A DNA stretch of 64,000 bases from an uncultured Lachnospiraceae bacterium (GTDB lineage: Bacteria; Bacillota; Clostridia; Lachnospirales; Lachnospiraceae): assembly GCA_934320845.1 (NCBI GenBank), contig CAKRFU010000004.1, forward strand, positions 1 to 64,000, in the 5' to 3' direction. The notes beneath the pieces are model-generated. The model searched no databases and was not told the DNA's origin. It worked only from the letters and a program-made list of their open reading frames with translations. Below, piece by piece: positions 25,671 through 35,338 of the stretch (position 1 is its first letter; each line of letters opens with the position of its first letter). The translations under genes were made by a program, and so were the position numbers.

Positions 25671-28648
25671 AGAGCTTTCTTCAGATAGAGAGATTTAAAA
25701 AGATACATGGCTCAGGCGAAGGTCAGATGATAAATAAAGTAGATGCACCTGTCTATGTGAGGATGTACAAAGCGGACACCGTGGACGAAAAGGGACAGAA
25801 TATGTGGGTGTTATCCGTAAAGACTGACTGGGTACAGCAGAATTTAAAACTTATAAATAATGTTCTCAAATCAGGAATGTGGTATTTTGACTTTGATATG
25901 AACGGTGACATTGCCGGTGTATTTTGGAGCCATGAATTTAGAAGAATGCTTGGTTATCATGATATTCTCGATTTTCCTAACAGATTTGAAATATGGGAAG
26001 AGAACATTCACCCCGATGACAGAAAAAAAGTCCTTTCATTATTAAAGGAAGTATTAGATGACAGATATGATGAGAAAAAGTACCATATTGAATACAGGAT
26101 GAGAAGAATTGACGGAGAGTATCAATGGTTCAAAACAAATGCCGAAGTAATAAGAAGTCGTGATGGTCTGCCGATAAGAATGGTAGGTACTTTTGTTAAT
26201 ATCGAGGAGCAGAGAGAACAAGAACTCTTTGTAAAGAGGAGTGAGGCTTTTCATAGGGCATATACGGAATCAAATATATGCGAATATTATGTAAATCTTA
26301 AAGATAACACGTTTAATTCACTTAAAGTGGAGGATTCTCTTCTTAGTCTTTTTGAAAAAAGTACAACGTGGGATGAACTTATTCAGGAATATCTGGACAA
26401 ATTTGTATGTGAAGAAGACAAATCAGCGGTTGCACTTATTTATAACAGAGCGTATATGCTGGAAAAGTTTAATTCGGGCAGCCTTGAGTTAAGTATGGAA
26501 TGCCGTATAAAAATAAACGGTGAAGAACGTTTGGTAAGAAATGTAGTCATGCCGGGAGAAGAAGAGGGTGTGTCACGTTATGCCATGATATTTGTCAGAG
26601 ATATTACCGAGGCGAGAAAACAAGCAGATGAAATAAGGGAGATTACCCGTAAAAATGCCGTTATGGACAAACTTCTTCAGGGAACCATAAAACTCGTTGA
26701 CCGTTTTGCAATGTGTGACATAAAAGAAGATACATACAAGGTATATAGTATACTTCCTGGCGAGTCGATACATGGTTCTGTAGGTAACTATCGTGAGTTT
26801 ATCGCTGAGATTTCTTCGACATATAAGGTTGTATCCGAAAAACAGTCAATGAAAAACATTCTTTCGGTAGAAAATCTGAACAAAATATTTCACGGCGTTG
26901 GAATTGATTATATATACAAATTTGAATATTGTACGCTTGATGAGAAGATATTTAAAAATATGGCTGTGATTCCTATATCAAAGACAGAATCGGGTAAGAT
27001 TGAGAGTATTATGCTTATAGTTCAGGATATAACTCAGGAAAAGCAAATGGAAATTGCATCGAGAAAAGCACTGAAAGATGCCTATGATGCTGCAAATCTT
27101 GCAAACCATTCAAAAACAGAGTTTTTGTCAAATATGTCCCACGATATCCGTACGCCTATGAATGCGATTGTCGGAATGACTGCAATTGCGGGTGCAAATA
27201 TAGACAATAAGGAGAGGGTTATCGACTGCCTTGGCAAAATTACAAAGTCGAGCAGACATCTGCTCGGTCTTATAAATGAGGTTCTCGACATGTCGCGAAT
27301 TGAGAGCGGCAGATTTACGTTGTCTGAGGAAGACTTTAATCTTGCAGAACTCGTAGACAATCTTGTCACGATGACTAAAAATGACATAGAAGCGCATAGT
27401 CATAACTTTGAGGTGCGTGTCGGAAAAATAAACCACGAGAATGTATTTGGTGATAGTCTGCGAATACAGCAGGTCATTACCAATGTTATGAGTAATGCGA
27501 TAAAATACACTCCTGATGGTGGAAATATCATTTTCTCAATTGAAGAAAAACACGATAAATCTAAAAATATAGGATGTTATGAATTTTCTATTGAAGATAA
27601 TGGAATAGGCATGACAAAAGAATTTCAGGAAGTTATATTTGAACCATTTACAAGAGCAGACGATAAGAGAACAACTAAGATACAGGGAACAGGTCTTGGC
27701 ATGACAATAGTTAGAAATATTGTCAACATGATGAATGGCAATATCAAGATTGAAAGCGAGCTGGGAAAGGGAAGTAAGTTTATAATAACAGTATTTTTGA
27801 AACTTCAGGATGAAGAGAGAGAACAGATAGAGGAACTTGTTGACCTTCCTGTACTGGTTGTCGATGATGATGAAATATGCTGTGAAAATGCGATAAATAT
27901 ATTGGACGACATAGGAATTAACGGCGAATGGACAACATCAGGAAGTAAAGCTGTTGAAATGACAAGAAAACGTCATGAATTGGATGAAGATTATTTTGCG
28001 GTGATAGTTGACCTTAGAATGCCTGAGATGAACGGAATAGAAACTGCAAGGCAGATAAGGAAGATAGTCGGCAAAGACATCACGATAATTGTACTTACGG
28101 CATATGACTATTCATTGGTGGAGGACGAGGCGAGAGAAGCCGGAGTTGATGCATTTATAACAAAACCGCTGTTTCGCTCACGTCTTGTTACAATGCTTAG
28201 AAATATAATCAAGGGAAAACCGGGCAGGTCTGCCACAAAATATCTGTCAGGTATTTCAAAATCGGATTATTCAGGTCAGAGAATACTTCTTGTAGAGGAT
28301 AATGAACTGAATCGTGAGATAGCCAAAGAGATAATAGAAATGACAGGGGCAATAGTAGATACCGCAGAAAACGGCAAAGAAGCGGTAGAGAAAGTCATGG
28401 ATACGCCTGATGATTATTACAGGCTTGTATTTATGGATATACAGATGCCTGTTATGAACGGATATGAAGCGGCTGCTGCCATAAGAGGACTGGATGATAA
28501 AAAGAAAGCATCCATACCTATAGTAGCTATGACGGCAAATGCATTTGCAGAAGATATAATGCTTGCTAAAAATGCCGGAATGAATGAGCATATGGCAAAG
28601 CCGCTTGACATAAATAAATTAAATGAAACTTTGCGAAGGTGGCTGTGA
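25409..28648 (+). CDS. Hybrid sensor histidine kinase with two receiver domains
   Basis: Soluble signalling protein of 1079 residues with no membrane segment. Order: an N-terminal PAS-like region about 25-110; a second PAS domain about 150-270 (IHPDDRKKVL, YRMRRIDGEYQWFKTNAEV); a third, weaker PAS-like stretch; HisKA about 567-630 with the phospho-His in SNMSHDIRTPMNAIVGM (about 576); HATPase about 680-800 (SNAIKYTPDGG, EDNGIGM, GTGLGMTIVRN); receiver 1 from 814 (VLVVDDDE, VIVDLRMPEMNG); receiver 2 from 956 (RILLVEDNELNR, FMDIQMPVMNGYEAA). There is no output domain, so it must pass phosphate on or act by interaction. ATG 25409 is chosen because GGAGA lies eight bases upstream and the promoter lies inside the longer frame. 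Its first 87 codons are duplicated at 5702. Confidence 0.95.
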   Translation: MQTDNRLIQKETIYYCIKGFRLNDENYNVVKEAVDFSNMVGFLTGYYDDRLTIASVSAYFLESLGYEYDEFMKISSGSLKNIFYGENQSFLQIERFKKIHGSGEGQMINKVDAPVYVRMYKADTVDEKGQNMWVLSVKTDWVQQNLKLINNVLKSGMWYFDFDMNGDIAGVFWSHEFRRMLGYHDILDFPNRFEIWEENIHPDDRKKVLSLLKEVLDDRYDEKKYHIEYRMRRIDGEYQWFKTNAEVIRSRDGLPIRMVGTFVNIEEQREQELFVKRSEAFHRAYTESNICEYYVNLKDNTFNSLKVEDSLLSLFEKSTTWDELIQEYLDKFVCEEDKSAVALIYNRAYMLEKFNSGSLELSMECRIKINGEERLVRNVVMPGEEEGVSRYAMIFVRDITEARKQADEIREITRKNAVMDKLLQGTIKLVDRFAMCDIKEDTYKVYSILPGESIHGSVGNYREFIAEISSTYKVVSEKQSMKNILSVENLNKIFHGVGIDYIYKFEYCTLDEKIFKNMAVIPISKTESGKIESIMLIVQDITQEKQMEIASRKALKDAYDAANLANHSKTEFLSNMSHDIRTPMNAIVGMTAIAGANIDNKERVIDCLGKITKSSRHLLGLINEVLDMSRIESGRFTLSEEDFNLAELVDNLVTMTKNDIEAHSHNFEVRVGKINHENVFGDSLRIQQVITNVMSNAIKYTPDGGNIIFSIEEKHDKSKNIGCYEFSIEDNGIGMTKEFQEVIFEPFTRADDKRTTKIQGTGLGMTIVRNIVNMMNGNIKIESELGKGSKFIITVFLKLQDEEREQIEELVDLPVLVVDDDEICCENAINILDDIGINGEWTTSGSKAVEMTRKRHELDEDYFAVIVDLRMPEMNGIETARQIRKIVGKDITIIVLTAYDYSLVEDEAREAGVDAFITKPLFRSRLVTMLRNIIKGKPGRSATKYLSGISKSDYSGQRILLVEDNELNREIAKEIIEMTGAIVDTAENGKEAVEKVMDTPDDYYRLVFMDIQMPVMNGYEAAAAIRGLDDKKKASIPIVAMTANAFAEDIMLAKNAGMNEHMAKPLDINKLNETLRRWL

Positions 28649-28655
28649 TAAGCTT

Positions 28656-29360
28656 TTAATCAATACCTACGTCAATGCCGCCTTTTCGCTCAGAAGGCTG
28701 GATTATAACAGTGACACCTGTACTACCATGCCATTCAAACTGATAGGACTCTCCGGAAGCCTGCCCTATAAAAGTTTTCCATGAAACATCGGCGGTTACC
28801 TGAGGGTCACAGTGACCTTTCCCAATCCAGCATACGACAGCATCGGGATCAATTGAGATTGTACTGCCTGACGACACATTGCTTAAGACTATAGGATTGC
28901 CGTCTGCGAGAACCGCAACATATGCGTTTGGACCTTTTGCAGTGAGAGTGGAGGTTGCAAGCCCTTTTTGTGAAAGGATTCCCACACCTATAAAACGTAC
29001 ATTGTAATCGCAATCCTGTGTGAAAGCTAATATATTTTCTGATTCCACAGATACCGTCTCTCCCTCAGCGAGGTGATATACAACTATATGCTGACCGTAA
29101 TTTGCATAATATGTAACAGAGTCTCCATTTAGATTTACTTTCATCAAAGGTAAGTTTTCTCCGGTGACTCTGCGGACAAGCTGGCCGAATATAGCCTGAC
29201 CTATATTGTTTTGCGGGCCGAAAAGAACTTTTTCAAAAGTGTAATTTTTAGCACCGGTATTTTCTCCGGCTATAAAAGCACCTGTTTTTGTAAATAAAAC
29301 ATCACTTCCGCTGCATGTGACTTTTAGTGTCAATTCGTTTACTGTTTCAAATTTAAGCAT
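28656..29360 (-). CDS. AIM24-family protein
   Basis: Protein of 234 residues matching the AIM24/DUF124 beta-rich family: GAFIAGENTGAKNYTFEKV near the N-terminus, GQAIFGQLVRRVTGENLPLM, and FIGVGILSQKGLATSTLTAKG. No signal peptide or membrane segment is visible. Family function is poorly known; bacterial members often occur beside TerD-type proteins, as here. It is the second gene of a two-gene minus-strand unit with the TerD-like gene, 77 bp apart, with ACGAGGAA before its ATG. It converges on hybrid kinase 1 with only a 7-bp gap. Confidence 0.82.
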   Translation of the reverse strand: MLKFETVNELTLKVTCSGSDVLFTKTGAFIAGENTGAKNYTFEKVLFGPQNNIGQAIFGQLVRRVTGENLPLMKVNLNGDSVTYYANYGQHIVVYHLAEGETVSVESENILAFTQDCDYNVRFIGVGILSQKGLATSTLTAKGPNAYVAVLADGNPIVLSNVSSGSTISIDPDAVVCWIGKGHCDPQVTADVSWKTFIGQASGESYQFEWHGSTGVTVIIQPSERKGGIDVGID

Positions 29361-29437
29361 TTTATTCCTCGTTTCCGTGTTGAACTTGTTTAGTTGTTGA
29401 ACACTGATTTATTTTTTATAAAGTTGTAAAGACAGAC

Positions 29438-30262
29438 TTAAACTATTTGTACTCCATATAATCCGCAAAGTCCTGCCAAATCTTTAGATACGCCGTTTCC
29501 TACGGCATTAAATTTCCAATTTCCATTATGCAGATATACTTCACCAATCATCATAGAGGTGACGTTCTCATAATATTCATCCATTTTAAAACTTACAAGT
29601 TCACTGTTGTTTGAATAATTAAGTATTCGCACATAGGCATCTTTAATCATGCTGAAATTTAGTTTCTTTTCGTAAGCTTCGTTTATGGTTAGTACAAAGA
29701 CGATTTTTTTTACAGATGGTGATAAATTGTTAAGGTCAATGGTTATGCTTTCACGGTCATTTTTTTCAGCCTCATTAAAAATAACGCTGCTATCAGGACT
29801 TTTTGTCTGACCGTAAAACACAAACCAGTCATCCCCCAGTACTTTTCCTGTCGAATCAAGCATAAAAGCTGACACATCCACATCACATTCGGGATTAGAA
29901 ACGTTCCAGCCGAGACAGGCTTTTATTTTTTGGACGGAGCCGCCCGTAAAAAACTGTATTTTCTGTCCTTTCATGGTTGTATGTATTAGCGGCGGGATTG
30001 TCATTGTTTTTGTTGTGTTGGTGTTAGTGACTGTGGCTGCATTGTTGAATACAGGAGTGTTACCAATTGTGTTAGTGTTATCAGTGTTTATGGTACCTTG
30101 ATTGGAAGTCTGCCCTGAATCTTTATTGTCAGACACACCGGCGGTTTGATTTAGATTATGTATTTCTTTTGAATTTAAAGGTGTCTGTACCTTGATATTA
30201 TTGATTGAAGTTATGTTCTGCTCCGTAAATGGGGCAGATGACTTCATCTGGATATTTGTCAT
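29438..30262 (-). CDS. TerD-family stress/tellurite-type protein
   Basis: Protein of 274 residues. Residues about 1-85 are Asn/Thr-rich and probably disordered. The rest is a TerD domain (KIKACLGWNVSNPECDVDVS, SAFMLDSTGKVLGDDWFVFYGQ, IVFVLTINEAYEKKLNFSMI), a Ca-binding fold linked to chemical-stress and tellurite-resistance operons. I favour ATG 30262, preceded by GAGG six bases upstream, over ATG 30274. It pairs with the downstream AIM24 gene and diverges from the LOG-like gene. The low-complexity N-terminal extension is unusual and may be a linker or recruitment segment. Confidence 0.85.
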   Translation of the reverse strand: MTNIQMKSSAPFTEQNITSINNIKVQTPLNSKEIHNLNQTAGVSDNKDSGQTSNQGTINTDNTNTIGNTPVFNNAATVTNTNTTKTMTIPPLIHTTMKGQKIQFFTGGSVQKIKACLGWNVSNPECDVDVSAFMLDSTGKVLGDDWFVFYGQTKSPDSSVIFNEAEKNDRESITIDLNNLSPSVKKIVFVLTINEAYEKKLNFSMIKDAYVRILNYSNNSELVSFKMDEYYENVTSMMIGEVYLHNGNWKFNAVGNGVSKDLAGLCGLYGVQIV

Positions 30263-30383
30263 GTTAAACCTCATTTCTGAATTACAAATTTGTAAATAAA
30301 ATTACTGTTTGGTATATTTTAATATTAAGTGCAATATGTTAAAATGTCAATTATCATAAAAGTAAAAGGAATTAAAGAGGAAT

Positions 30384-30932
30384 ATGAATATTACAGTATA
30401 TCTTGGAGCGAATGAAGGAAATGCTACTTATTTGAAGAAAGAGGTAGAGGAACTTGGAAAATGGATAGGAGAGAGTGGAAATTCTCTTGTTTATGGCGGT
30501 TCAAAGTCGGGACTTATGGGAATACTTGCAGACAGCGTGCTTTTGGCAGGCGGAAGAGTTACCGGAGTAGAGCCCATATTTTTTGTCGAGAGCGAGTATC
30601 AACATGAGGGAATACATGAACTTATCGTCACAAAAGATATGCCTGAGCGCAAGGCAAAAATGATTGAACTTGGCGATGCATTTATAGCTTTCCCTGGAGG
30701 AACCGGAACTTTAGAAGAAATATCAGAAATAATGTCAATGATTTCTTTAAGACATATGGATGCACCGTGTATACTATATAATCTTAACGGTTATTATGAC
30801 GGCTTGAAAATGCAGCTTGATACCATGATAAAATATGAATTATCCTCAAAAGATCGTCTTGAGGGTATTTATTTCGCAGACACAATTGATGATATAATCA
30901 AAGATTTAGCAAAAATCAAGTTAGTTTCATAA
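30384..30932 (+). CDS. LOG-family nucleotide phosphoribohydrolase
   Basis: Cytosolic Rossmann-like protein of 182 residues with the LOG signature FPGGTGTLEEISE near residues 103-115 and LVYGGSKSGLMG near 37-48. LOG enzymes cleave nucleoside 5'-monophosphates (originally cytokinin ribotides) to free base plus ribose 5-phosphate. In bacteria the physiological substrate is often a purine nucleotide such as AMP. ATG 30384 follows AAAGAGGAAT. It is divergent from the TerD-like gene and sits inside the kinase block, so a stress or signalling link is possible but unproven. Confidence 0.88.
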   Translation: MNITVYLGANEGNATYLKKEVEELGKWIGESGNSLVYGGSKSGLMGILADSVLLAGGRVTGVEPIFFVESEYQHEGIHELIVTKDMPERKAKMIELGDAFIAFPGGTGTLEEISEIMSMISLRHMDAPCILYNLNGYYDGLKMQLDTMIKYELSSKDRLEGIYFADTIDDIIKDLAKIKLVS

Positions 30933-31094
30933 AAATCCCCCTGTGTTTTACAAATATAAATAGTATGATATTTCACGAAAAAGCAGAAATCATTTTATCA
31001 CTTAAATATTTTAATGGCAAGAAAAATATATCAGCTGATTATTGGGAAATTAAAAAAAATTATAATTTCGCATGTAGTGATTTTATCGGACATG

Positions 31095-31103
31095 TGATAT
31101 AAT
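31095..31103 (+). promoter_or_regulatory. Extended -10 promoter of histidine phosphatase/kinase 2
   Basis: TGA-TATAAT extended -10 (31095-31103) with a poor -35, 35 bp before the phosphatase ATG. It would drive the phosphatase and hybrid kinase 2. Confidence 0.55.
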
Positions 31104-31137
31104 TACTCAGAAATTGATATATAAAGAGGAAAAATAA

Positions 31138-31704
31138 ATGTTATACATAATGAGACATGGAAAAACGGACTGGAATGTTCTGCATAAGCTTCAGGGAAGA
31201 ACGGATATTCCTCTGAATGAAGAAGGACGGAATATGGCGAGAAAGGCAGCTGCTATATATAAAGATATAAATTTTGATGTATGTTATTGTTCGCCGCTTA
31301 AAAGAGCAAAAGAAACGGCAGAGATTTTACTTGAGGGACGAAACATTCCTATAATATTTGATGACAGGCTTAAAGAGATGAGTTTCGGAAAATATGAGGG
31401 AACAAAGAGCAGTTTTTCGACAGAGAAACAGTATAAGGCAGAGAACAGTCAGGTTAATATATTATTTGAGGCACCTGAAAAATACATTCCTCCTAAAGAT
31501 GGGGAGAGTTTTGAAGATTTGTATAACAGGACTGGAGAATTTTTAAAAGAAGCAGCCCTGCCGCAGCTTAAAAATGGAAAAGACATTTTGATAATAGGGC
31601 ATGGTGCGATGAATTCAAGCATTGTATGTCAGGTAAAAAACATTGATATTAAACACTTTTGGGATGCAGGCATAGAAAATTGTAAATTGATGAAGCTGTT
31701 ATAA
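31138..31704 (+). CDS. Histidine phosphatase family protein
   Basis: Cytosolic phosphoglycerate-mutase-like phosphatase of 188 residues. The catalytic motif MRHGKTDWN is at residues 5-13, the second motif is CYCSPLKRAKETAEIL, the catalytic acid region is FGKYEG and the second His is in IIGHGAMNSS. The substrate cannot be told; members act on sugar phosphates, cobamide precursors or phosphoproteins. It starts 27 bp before hybrid kinase 2 and is probably co-transcribed with it. A truncated homologue lies next to the truncated kinase at 6308, so the kinase-phosphatase pairing is conserved in this genome. Confidence 0.9.
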   Translation: MLYIMRHGKTDWNVLHKLQGRTDIPLNEEGRNMARKAAAIYKDINFDVCYCSPLKRAKETAEILLEGRNIPIIFDDRLKEMSFGKYEGTKSSFSTEKQYKAENSQVNILFEAPEKYIPPKDGESFEDLYNRTGEFLKEAALPQLKNGKDILIIGHGAMNSSIVCQVKNIDIKHFWDAGIENCKLMKLL

Positions 31705-31731
31705 ATAATTTATGAAAGAGAGGAACTAAAG

Positions 31732-34700
31732 ATGCCGTTTGATGCCGTGGATAAGCTATTGTTTGACAGTTCAGTGTGTGGAATTATTGAATTCAGGGTT
31801 TATTCAAAAAGTTTATATGGAATAACAGATATGAATCAGGAGGCTGAAAAGATTACAGGTTATGATATCAATGAGATTCTTTCTTTATCGCATAAAATAG
31901 ATATTTCAAAAATGATATATGATGAAGATGTCAATATTGTTATAAATGAAATTGCAAGTCTTGTGCTTACAGGTAAATCCGAAAAGATTGAATACAGAAT
32001 AATATCAAGAAGTGGAGACATCCATTGGATATCCGGCAAATTTATTCTTGTCGAGAATATGGATTTTGTGGAAAGTGCGCCGAGTTGTATCATAAACAGT
32101 TTTGTATGTATTGATGACAGGAAAGAAGCAGAGGAAAATTTAAGACATTCTGCAATAGCATATAATCTTCTAAGAGATTCATATTATCGTATAAGTTATG
32201 TTAATTTAAAAAAAGATACGTTGCTCAATCTGAAGCTGGTTGAGGGAGAATACGAGTATGAAAGAAAGTTTAAGGGAAAATTTAGTGATGTTGTAAAGTA
32301 CTGCGGTAAAAGACTTGTATATGCGGATGATTGTGATACATTTATACAGCTTTTAAATCCTAATAATTTATTAAAATTATTTAAAGACAAAAAGGAAATA
32401 GTTTCTTTTTCATATCAAAGGCTTGTAGATGGTAAATACATGTGGGTACAATCTGATATTATTCCTTTGGATGATTATACACCGGACAAGCCAAGAGTTG
32501 TCTGGTATGTAAAAAACATTACGGAGAAGAAAGCAGAGGAAGCAAAGTACAATCAGATGATTTTGCAAAAGAATGTCGAACTTATGAATGTCAATGAGGA
32601 ATTAAATAAAAGAATTGCTCTGATCAGTTCATTGAGTGAAATATATATATCATGTTATGACATTAATATGTCAACAGGACATTACAATGAGTTAAAAGCG
32701 AAAACGTACGTGCATAATATAATTCCTAAGTGCGGTGATGCAGCTGAATCATTGGAGTATTTTGTTGATACTTTTGTAAGCCGTGAGTATAGAGAAGAGA
32801 TGGAGAAATTTATAGATCTGTCTACGCTTGATGAGAGACTTAACGGCGAGCAGATAATAAGCATGGAGTATGCAGGGACTATGATAAGATGGGGAAGAGT
32901 TGGTTTTGTGCCTGTATACTGCGATGACAGCGGAAAGTTGATTGAAGTATTATTTATAAGTCAGGATATATCGAATGAAATAGGTCTTGACGGCAGAATG
33001 GCAAGACAGTTTTATGAAGATTTACAGGAAAAAAATAAAAATCTTGCAAAGTTGAATAATGAGCTGGAAAAAGAGAAGAGACAATATCATGATGCACTCA
33101 CTATTAATTCTGAATATTCATTCAGCATAGATTTGAATACGGGAATGCTTACAAAAGATATACAGTCAAGAACAGGCAAAAATTTTGTTGATGAACTTGG
33201 GCTTAAACTTCCTGTTAATATCGACGAGTTTAACAGGAAGTACATTGAAGTCAATTCACTTAAATTTATAAATCCTGAACGTGAGAAATTATGGTTTACA
33301 CCAGGACTTTTAAATGCGTTTGACAAAGGCGAAAATAATATCGAAGTTGAATTTTATTTGCCATCCATTGACAAATATTTAAAGACAAATACACTTATGT
33401 CACGGGATGAGGCTACAGGTCATGTAAATGCATTTGTAATCGGAAATGATATTACAGATATAAGAAAAAAAGAAGAGAATGCAAAGAAAGCTTTAATTGA
33501 AGCTTATGAGGCCGCAAATCTTGCAAATGCGGCGAAAACGGACTTCTTATCAAACATGAGCCACGATATAAGAACACCGATGAATGCAATTATCGGAATG
33601 ACGGCTATTGCATTAAACAATCTTGCTGATAAAGAAAAAATTGCTTATTCATTAAAAAGGATATCGTCATCAAGCAGACATTTACTTGGACTTATAAATG
33701 AAGTGCTTGATATGTCAAAAATTGAGTCGGGCAAAATGAATCTTAACGAAGAAGAGTTTAGGTTGTCCGAGCTGTTTATGGATATTCTTGACATGGTCAG
33801 ACCACAGGTCTCAAAGATGCACCACGATTTGCAGGTAAGGATTCTTGGCGTGGAACATGAGGAAGTTATCGGCGACAGAATGAGAATACAGCAGGCATTT
33901 GTAAATATTATAGGTAATGCCATAAAATACACACCTGAGGGTGGAAAGATTGATATAACAGTTTCTGAAAAGCGTAGCAGAAATCCAAAAGCGTCTTTCT
34001 ACAAATTTGATTTTAAAGATAACGGCATAGGAATGTCAGAAGAATACATAACACACATATTTGAACCTTTTTCAAGGGCAGAGGATTCGAGGGTGAACAG
34101 GATTCAGGGAACAGGGCTTGGAATGCCTATAACAAGAAATATCCTTCGTATGATGAATGGTGATTTGCAGGTCGAGAGTGAACTTGGAAAAGGTTCGGTG
34201 TTTACTGCTACAATGCTTTTGAAACTGCAGGATACGGAAAGTGTTGATGTTTCTGAACTGCATGGTCTTTCAGTTCTTGTAGTTGATGATGACAGAATTT
34301 CATGCGAATCGATGTGTGATATGCTTGACGGAATAGGGATGAAAAGTGAATGGACATCTTCCGGAAGAGAAGCTGTTGAAAAGATTGTAAAAAAACACGA
34401 AAAAGAAGATGATTATTTTGCGGTTATTGTCGACTGGCAAATGCCTGAAATGAATGGTGTAGAGACAGCAAAGGCAATAAGGAAAAATGTAGGTAGAAAT
34501 TTACCGATAATAGTTATGTCAGCCTATGACTGGTCGGATATAGAGTATGAGGCAAAGGCAGCAGGTATAAATGCTTTTTTGATAAAACCGATATTCAGAC
34601 TAAACATTATAAATATGTTTAAACATTTTGTGAATGGGGAATTTGATAATAACACACAGCAGAAAAATACAGTTTCGGAAATAGATGGCTGTGATTTTTC

Positions 34701-35097
34701 GGGAAAACGTCTGCTTCTTGTTGAGGATAATAAGATAAACAGGGAGATAGCAAATGAGATTTTGAAAATGACTAATATAGAGGTTGAAGAAGCTGAAAAC
34801 GGTCAGATTGCAGTTGAACAGTTTGAGAAAAACAGTATCGGTTATTATGACATAATACTAATGGATATCCAGATGCCTGTTATGAACGGATATGAGGCAA
34901 CTGAAAAAATCAGGTCACTTAAACGTGAAGATGCAAAATACATTCCTATAATTGCGATGACCGCAAATGCTTTTACAGAAGATGTGGTAAATGCCAAAAA
35001 TGCAGGTATGAATGAGCATATTCCCAAACCTATAGATTTGAATAAGTTTATTCGTACATTAAAGAGATGGATTGATTTTTCAGAAAAAAATAAATAA
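31732..35097 (+). CDS. Second hybrid sensor histidine kinase
   Basis: Soluble kinase of 1121 residues, a diverged paralogue of the one at 25409. Several PAS-like regions occupy about 1-590 (EAEKITGYDINEIL at the start, then a coiled coil and a central segment). HisKA has its His near 609 (SNMSHDIRTPMNAIIGM), followed by HATPase (GNAIKYTPEGG, DNGIGMS, GTGLGMPITRN). Receiver 1 starts near 847 (VLVVDDDR, VIVDWQMPEMNG) and receiver 2 near 993 (LLLVEDNKINR, LMDIQMPVMNGYEA). No membrane or output domain is present. GAGAGGAA precedes ATG 31732. Different sensor regions with near-identical catalytic layout suggest two inputs to a shared pathway. Confidence 0.95.
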   Translation: MPFDAVDKLLFDSSVCGIIEFRVYSKSLYGITDMNQEAEKITGYDINEILSLSHKIDISKMIYDEDVNIVINEIASLVLTGKSEKIEYRIISRSGDIHWISGKFILVENMDFVESAPSCIINSFVCIDDRKEAEENLRHSAIAYNLLRDSYYRISYVNLKKDTLLNLKLVEGEYEYERKFKGKFSDVVKYCGKRLVYADDCDTFIQLLNPNNLLKLFKDKKEIVSFSYQRLVDGKYMWVQSDIIPLDDYTPDKPRVVWYVKNITEKKAEEAKYNQMILQKNVELMNVNEELNKRIALISSLSEIYISCYDINMSTGHYNELKAKTYVHNIIPKCGDAAESLEYFVDTFVSREYREEMEKFIDLSTLDERLNGEQIISMEYAGTMIRWGRVGFVPVYCDDSGKLIEVLFISQDISNEIGLDGRMARQFYEDLQEKNKNLAKLNNELEKEKRQYHDALTINSEYSFSIDLNTGMLTKDIQSRTGKNFVDELGLKLPVNIDEFNRKYIEVNSLKFINPEREKLWFTPGLLNAFDKGENNIEVEFYLPSIDKYLKTNTLMSRDEATGHVNAFVIGNDITDIRKKEENAKKALIEAYEAANLANAAKTDFLSNMSHDIRTPMNAIIGMTAIALNNLADKEKIAYSLKRISSSSRHLLGLINEVLDMSKIESGKMNLNEEEFRLSELFMDILDMVRPQVSKMHHDLQVRILGVEHEEVIGDRMRIQQAFVNIIGNAIKYTPEGGKIDITVSEKRSRNPKASFYKFDFKDNGIGMSEEYITHIFEPFSRAEDSRVNRIQGTGLGMPITRNILRMMNGDLQVESELGKGSVFTATMLLKLQDTESVDVSELHGLSVLVVDDDRISCESMCDMLDGIGMKSEWTSSGREAVEKIVKKHEKEDDYFAVIVDWQMPEMNGVETAKAIRKNVGRNLPIIVMSAYDWSDIEYEAKAAGINAFLIKPIFRLNIINMFKHFVNGEFDNNTQQKNTVSEIDGCDFSGKRLLLVEDNKINREIANEILKMTNIEVEEAENGQIAVEQFEKNSIGYYDIILMDIQMPVMNGYEATEKIRSLKREDAKYIPIIAMTANAFTEDVVNAKNAGMNEHIPKPIDLNKFIRTLKRWIDFSEKNK

Positions 35098-35155
35098 AAA
35101 TTAAAATTTTGCAACAAAACAAAAAAAGTTCTGTGTATATTTTTGAAAGAATATA

Positions 35156-35182
35156 TAGTACAACGAAAATTACGTTGTACTA
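35156..35182. promoter_or_regulatory. 10-bp inverted repeat, candidate operator
   Basis: TAGTACAACG (35156-35165) and CGTTGTACTA (35173-35182) form a perfect inverted repeat with a 7-bp spacer. No T-run follows directly, so an operator or mRNA hairpin is more likely than a terminator. It lies between hybrid kinase 2 and the ECF sigma gene. Confidence 0.5.
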
Positions 35183-35193
35183 GAATATGTCAT

Positions 35194-35200
35194 GGAACTT
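35194..35200 (+). promoter_or_regulatory. ECF-type -35 candidate for the sigma gene
   Basis: GGAACTT resembles the GGAAC -35 box used by many ECF sigma factors, which often drive their own genes. No certain -10 box is visible. Confidence 0.3.
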
Positions 35201-35338
35201 TTTTGTTTGTTAAAATTTGCTTATATCATAAGATGTTTTGGAAAAAATACATTTTGACCCTTGCATCATATCATGGAGAATTAAATAAAAAAGAAAATCT
35301 ATATGAAAATCTAATTGATTGGGAATAAGGGAGAGTAT

